Notes under the pieces: generated by a model | Told to the model about the DNA's origin: nothing | The model's database searches: none | Seen by the model: only the letters and a program-made list of their open reading frames with translations | In this document: positions 63,814 through 64,000 of the stretch, in pieces | Numbering within the stretch: position 1 is the first letter of the stretch | How the letters are laid out: every line of letters begins with the position of its first letter | Position numbers and translations under genes: made by a program | Assembly: GCF_017922435.1 (NCBI RefSeq) | Contig: NZ_VDEZ01000001.1 | Span: 1,178,001-1,242,000 of the forward strand | Direction of reading: 5' to 3' | Source of the DNA: Thalassospira sp. ER-Se-21-Dark | GTDB taxonomy: Bacteria; Pseudomonadota; Alphaproteobacteria; Rhodospirillales; Thalassospiraceae | DNA length: 64,000 nt

Positions 63814-64000
63814 TTAGAAGGACAGAGCCAGACCGGTAACAAGGCCGTAGCCATCATTGTCCTTCGTGATGTCCTGCGGGTTTACAGCATTGCTGTCAGC
63901 TTTCTGATCGAACCAGAAGATCGAGGACTTCCAGGCAACACCTGCACCCAGGGCATAGTTCAGACCGAGATCAATCGCGCTGATATCGCCTTCGCCATCA
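63814..64000 (-). CDS. Outer-membrane porin, C-terminal end (gene runs off the window)
   Basis: The minus strand encodes ..DGEGDISAIDLGLNYALGAGV, WKSSIFWFDQK and a final DNDGYGLVTGLALSF before TAA. Alternating hydrophobic/polar beta strands and a terminal phenylalanine are the C-terminal signature of Gram-negative porins, recognised by the BAM complex. The N-terminus lies beyond base 64000. Confidence 0.85.
   Translation of the reverse strand, partial: DGEGDISAIDLGLNYALGAGVAWKSSIFWFDQKADSNAVNPQDITKDNDGYGLVTGLALSF

Overview
The window looks like chromosome from an alphaproteobacterium of the Rhodospirillales, most like Thalassospira. This is inferred from gene content and order: the kdsD-lptC-lptA-lptB-rpoN-hpf-ptsN cluster, a DUF2333 membrane protein, hrcA-grpE divergent from rph-rdgB-hemW, and a moderately GC-rich core. 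No rRNA is present to confirm it. Most of the 64 kb is housekeeping DNA with clear Shine-Dalgarno sites and hairpin-plus-T-tract terminators.

Layout. 0-6 kb: the 3' end of a SirB1-type gene, a PfkB-family sugar/nucleoside kinase, typA behind a candidate structured leader, and an AmpG-like permease. 6-13.8 kb (minus strand): lipopolysaccharide export (kdsD, lptC, lptA, lptB), sigma-54 (rpoN), ribosome hibernation factor (hpf) and EIIA-Ntr (ptsN), with a DEDD exonuclease (rnd-like) upstream. 13.9-17.1 kb: surface-polysaccharide genes (methyltransferase, O-antigen ligase, GT2). 17.2-26.6 kb: a genomic island of about 9.4 kb in the 3' end of a tRNA-Leu(CAG), bounded by 19-bp direct repeats. 26.8-31.6 kb: hemW, rdgB, rph, hrcA, grpE. 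31.7-44.4 kb: sirtuin, an ArsR-controlled monooxygenase pair, transporters, ppa, a macro-domain hydrolase, L,D-transpeptidase, DUF2333, a NifU-type scaffold and a Bax-like glucosaminidase. 44.4-64 kb: maeB, mutS, glnD, murJ, trpS, ribA, an OmpR-type regulator, a YggS-type PLP protein, a ThiE-like protein, GT9 and the end of a porin.

The island is visibly richer in A/T than its surroundings. It carries a tyrosine integrase, a serine recombinase, phage Rha/BRO-type remnants, an origin-like repeat patch and a tight four-gene minus-strand operon: AAA ATPase, PtuB-like HNH nuclease, MazG-like nucleotide pyrophosphohydrolase, and a second HNH protein. The ATPase-HNH pair resembles the Septu anti-phage module, but the ATPase has an unusual ~190-residue N-terminal region, and the two extra genes suggest an extended or new variant.

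The other notable signal is a pair of ~267-nt intergenic elements, one at 12747-13013 (minus) and one at 40187-40454 (plus). Their stems differ in sequence between copies, yet each stem is complementary within its own copy. The unpaired segments are almost identical. This is a covariation signature of a conserved multi-branched RNA, or possibly a DNA structure, that I cannot assign to any family I know. Both copies lie on the same strand as the flanking genes.
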